From the NCBI GenBank assembly GCA_963545585.1, contig CAUUKX010000091.1:1-7844 (forward strand): a stretch of 7,844 nucleotides of DNA, written 5' to 3'. A program made the position numbers and the translations under genes. Each line of letters begins with the position of its first letter. Positions within the stretch are counted from its first letter, which is position 1. This DNA comes from W11650 sp963545585 (GTDB lineage: Bacteria > Bacillota > Clostridia > Lachnospirales > Vallitaleaceae). Under the pieces are notes generated by a model. The model had not been told where the DNA came from and did no database searches. It saw only the letters and a list, made by a program, of their open reading frames with translations. Positions 6,152 to 7,844 of this stretch are shown here, piece by piece.

Positions 6152-6901
6152 TTATGATTCCTCGACAATCACATCCGAAACGAAGATCATACTCAGCATG
6201 GTGAAAACAACCGCCTGCAGCACGCCGGCAAAAACATCTAAATAGGCATGCAAAAGCGATGGAATTCCGATTTTCATAAACCACGGCAGCATCGCATAAT
6301 AAAGCCCCATTAGAATCGTTCCGCCAACGATATTACCAAACAGACGGAAAGACAAGCTGAAAGGCTTTGCTATTTCTCCGATGATATTAAGCGGTGTAAA
6401 CGGCCAAGCCGGCTCTGTATACCCTTTTAAATAGGTGCCGATCCCCTTTGTCGTAATACCAAAATAATGAATCAGGAAAAAAGTAATCAGCGATAATCCC
6501 AACGGCACCGAGTAATTCGCCGTCGGCGGCCGGATTCCAAATAAGCCCGACAAATTCGACAATAAAATCAGTAAAAACAAAGAACCAAAATACGGGGTAA
6601 ACCTGCGGTTCTTCTCTCCCATGCTGCTGCCAACAAATGAATCCAAACTTTCAACCAAAAGTTCCACAAAGTTCTGAAAACCCTTGGGCTGATCGGTGAA
6701 GCTCTTGATCTTCAGCCGCACAATCAGTGCGAACACAATCAAAACCGCCATCACCAGCCATAGGCTCAAAATGGATTCGGTAATTACAAACCGGAGAGGG
6801 CCGATGTCAAAATAAGATAAAACCTTATCGTCAAACGAAATCGCCTTCGTCGTTCCTAATATTGTGACGGTCTTAAATAACACGCCATCTGTAACCATCA
6901 T
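6152..6901 (-). CDS. atpB: F1Fo ATP synthase subunit a
   Basis: Subunit a is the membrane stator; it provides the ion half-channels beside the c ring. The 249-aa protein has about five hydrophobic helices (near 41-63, 102-124, 131-150, 178-205 and 215-243). The essential arginine is R186 in the diagnostic SLSFRLFGN.VGG stretch, equivalent to E. coli a-R210. Q229 in the last helix corresponds to E. coli Q252. The pattern NF.E.LVE at 77-84 is also typical of the family. Two adjacent ATG codons (6901 and 6898) compete as start. The SD AAAGGAG leaves 3 nt to the first and 6 nt to the second, so the second may be the one used (248 aa). The gene is preceded by a long hairpin. Confidence 0.98.
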   Translation of the reverse strand: MMVTDGVLFKTVTILGTTKAISFDDKVLSYFDIGPLRFVITESILSLWLVMAVLIVFALIVRLKIKSFTDQPKGFQNFVELLVESLDSFVGSSMGEKNRRFTPYFGSLFLLILLSNLSGLFGIRPPTANYSVPLGLSLITFFLIHYFGITTKGIGTYLKGYTEPAWPFTPLNIIGEIAKPFSLSFRLFGNIVGGTILMGLYYAMLPWFMKIGIPSLLHAYLDVFAGVLQAVVFTMLSMIFVSDVIVEES

Positions 6902-6904
6902 TTT

Positions 6905-6911
6905 CTCCTTT
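6905..6911 (-). promoter_or_regulatory. Ribosome binding site of atpB, two ATG options
   Basis: AAAGGAG at 6911-6905 is followed by AAA, then ATGATG. The spacing is 3 nt to the first ATG and 6 nt to the second. The second ATG (6898) is at the more usual distance. The site lies in an A-rich, probably unpaired stretch just after the 6922-6966 hairpin. Confidence 0.75.
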
Positions 6912-6921
6912 CTTTTTTATT

Positions 6922-6966
6922 TTTTAAACTGCCGCCGGCAGGCTGTCTGCCGAAGGGCAGCTAAAA
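6922..6966 (-). repeat. Long hairpin between atpI and atpB
   Basis: The minus-strand RNA can fold into one hairpin of about 18 bp. An outer UUUUAG arm (6966-6961) pairs with UUUAAAA (6928-6922) with one bulge. CUGCC (6960-6956) pairs with GGCAG (6933-6929). After a 1x2 internal loop, UCGGCAG (6953-6947) pairs with CUGCCGG (6941-6935) around the 5-nt loop 6946-6942. Two of the pairs are G-U, so the fold is better in the minus RNA. The same arms can instead make two small hairpins (6947-6960 and 6929-6941). It is followed by A-rich sequence and the atpB SD, not a U-tract, so it is not an intrinsic terminator. Processing or mRNA stabilisation is inferred. Confidence 0.6.
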
Positions 6967-7026
6967 TCTGTCCTTAAATCAGACTCTCTCCTTGTCCGCC
7001 GAATCTTTTTACCATCACAGCAAGGC

Positions 7027-7452
7027 TCAAGCAGAATCCCTGCTCTCGCAGCGTTCTTGTACTCTGCACTCTAATTGCGGAACAAGAAAGCCACTGATTT
7101 TAACGCTAAAAAGCCCAGCCGCTATTCCCGAGAGCAGCCATCTGTCGTTAAAAACACCTATCAGCAGTAGCCCCAGCATAACCAAAAGTCTGACCGCATA
7201 ATGCTTCAGCATATATTTCTGGGCTGACTGCGCGTCTTTTGTAATCGCTCTTTGAATCGAATAAGACATGGAAAGAATCAACACCACTCCACCCAAACCG
7301 CCAATCACAAGACCCAAAACACCGTTCCATAAAACAGGTCTCAAAAATACAGCGATTATAATTACAGGGATTAGTAACAGCAATGTGCAAAGGCTATGAG
7401 ATATCAGTAATAATTTTAGAGTCTTTTGATGCTTCGTTTTAGCTGTCTCCAT
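7027..7452 (-). CDS. atpI: ATP synthase accessory protein I
   Basis: AtpI is a small membrane protein that is not part of the finished enzyme. In several bacteria, including sodium-type enzymes, it helps assemble the c ring. The 141-aa product has four hydrophobic helices at about 13-36, 41-63, 84-102 and 105-125, the usual ATP-synt_I topology. It also has the family's basic residue at the head of helix 3 (R88 in HYAVRLL) and a GLGGVV-type turn in helix 2. The sequence family is poorly conserved, so the call rests on topology and position. The start overlaps the end of atpZ by 14 nt. The SD is weak, so translation is probably coupled to atpZ and low, as suits an assembly factor. It is separated from atpB by 125 nt. 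Confidence 0.85.
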   Translation of the reverse strand: METAKTKHQKTLKLLLISHSLCTLLLLIPVIIIAVFLRPVLWNGVLGLVIGGLGGVVLILSMSYSIQRAITKDAQSAQKYMLKHYAVRLLVMLGLLLIGVFNDRWLLSGIAAGLFSVKISGFLVPQLECRVQERCESRDSA

Positions 7453-7753
7453 CTTCTTCGGATTCCTCTTTCCGGGTCTTACTGTCTTGTTTCGGCATTT
7501 CCCTTAAAATGGCCTCCTGCTTTAAAACACTTTCTGACGGCGACTTCATAAAACTTTGAGTGATGTGATGCACATTGCGAAAACCAGCCGCGATTCCTAT
7601 CAGAATCATCGCAAACAGAAAAATGGGGGCCGTTCCTAACTTTTGATCCAAAAACACTCCCAAAAACACTCCCATACCAATGGGAACTACCATTGTTATC
7701 GCTAACTGCGTCAAGAGAGAAAGTGCTTTTAGACTGTCTCTGTTAAAAAACAT
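7439..7753 (-). CDS. atpZ: AtpZ-like ATP synthase accessory membrane protein
   Basis: This 104-aa protein matches the ATPase_gene1/AtpZ family, found as the first gene of many Gram-positive and other atp operons. Two helices (about 11-34 and 41-60) form a hairpin. The conserved pattern is a Gly-rich first helix, D36, G40-T-A-P43, then G53 and A-A-G57-F-R at the end of helix 2. A charged tail rich in Lys, Glu and Asp follows. Proposed roles in the literature are assembly or stability of the ATP synthase together with AtpI, or divalent cation passage; the sequence alone does not decide. It is the first gene after the promoter, and an SD-like GGTGGTGAG precedes the ATG at 7753. The 14-nt overlap with atpI supports the two acting together. 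Confidence 0.85.
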   Translation of the reverse strand: MFFNRDSLKALSLLTQLAITMVVPIGMGVFLGVFLDQKLGTAPIFLFAMILIGIAAGFRNVHHITQSFMKSPSESVLKQEAILREMPKQDSKTRKEESEEDGDS

Positions 7754-7782
7754 AAGCTCACCACCTATCTGGCTTAGTTATC

Positions 7783-7810
7783 ATTATACCATTTTTTTTA
7801 AAATTGTCTA
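7783..7810 (-). promoter_or_regulatory. Promoter of the atp operon
   Basis: On the minus strand a -35 box TAGACA (7810-7805, one mismatch to TTGACA) is followed, after 16 nt, by a perfect -10 box TATAAT (7788-7783). A TG at 7791-7790 makes an extended -10. The spacer is A-rich. Transcription should start near 7776, giving a leader of about 22 nt before atpZ. No operator-like palindrome overlaps it. The remaining bases to 7844 are AT-rich with no gene seen. Confidence 0.85.
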
Positions 7811-7844
7811 TGAAAAGATTAGAATTTCCTAAAAAATACATCGG

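Noticed and set aside
6976..7015. 13-codon ORF and an orphan AAGGAG (6993-6988) in the atpI-atpB spacer
   Set aside because: The ATG has no SD of its own and the AAGGAG is followed by no start codon. Too short and unsupported to call.
7148..7390. Minus-strand ORF of 80 aa inside atpI
   Set aside because: The other frame has four hydrophobic helices and the expected operon position; this frame has neither.

Overview
The window is almost entirely one F-type (F1Fo) ATP synthase operon, read on the minus strand from about 7776 down to about 257. Gene order in the direction of transcription is atpZ, atpI, atpB (a), atpE (c), atpF (b), atpH (delta), atpA (alpha), atpG (gamma), atpD (beta), atpC (epsilon). 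All eight structural subunits and two accessory membrane proteins are present at normal length, with no frameshift or broken gene. The layout, strong Shine-Dalgarno sites, a TTG start and the protein sequences point to a Gram-positive anaerobe of the Clostridia. I cannot name a genus.

Region by region: 7754-7844 carries a clear extended -10 sigma-A-type promoter. Positions 7027-7753 encode the overlapping accessory pair atpZ-atpI. A 125-nt spacer follows, holding a long hairpin just before the atpB ribosome binding site. Positions 5107-6901 encode the Fo sector (a, c, b); there is a 166-nt spacer between atpB and atpE and a 60-nt spacer between atpE and atpF. Positions 308-5119 encode delta and the F1 sector, tightly packed or overlapping. 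A 15-bp hairpin at 257-293 ends the operon. Positions 1-256 have no gene; they hold short repeats containing TGTCCC that may be one end of an insertion sequence lying to the left of the window.

How the parts work together: the a subunit and the c ring form the ion turbine. Gamma and epsilon are the rotor stalk, b and delta the peripheral stalk, and alpha3beta3 the catalytic head. AtpI, and probably AtpZ, help assemble the membrane sector. The c subunit has the full set of sodium ligands at the same residue numbers as the Ilyobacter tartaricus c subunit (Q32, V63, E65, T66 for Ser, T67, Y70). The enzyme is therefore most likely Na+-coupled and the cell probably uses a sodium-based energy economy.

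I found no previously undescribed system. The points most worth following are the sodium signature, the hairpin before atpB, the possible IS end at the left edge, the DELSDAD variant in beta and the possible ATP-binding motif in epsilon.
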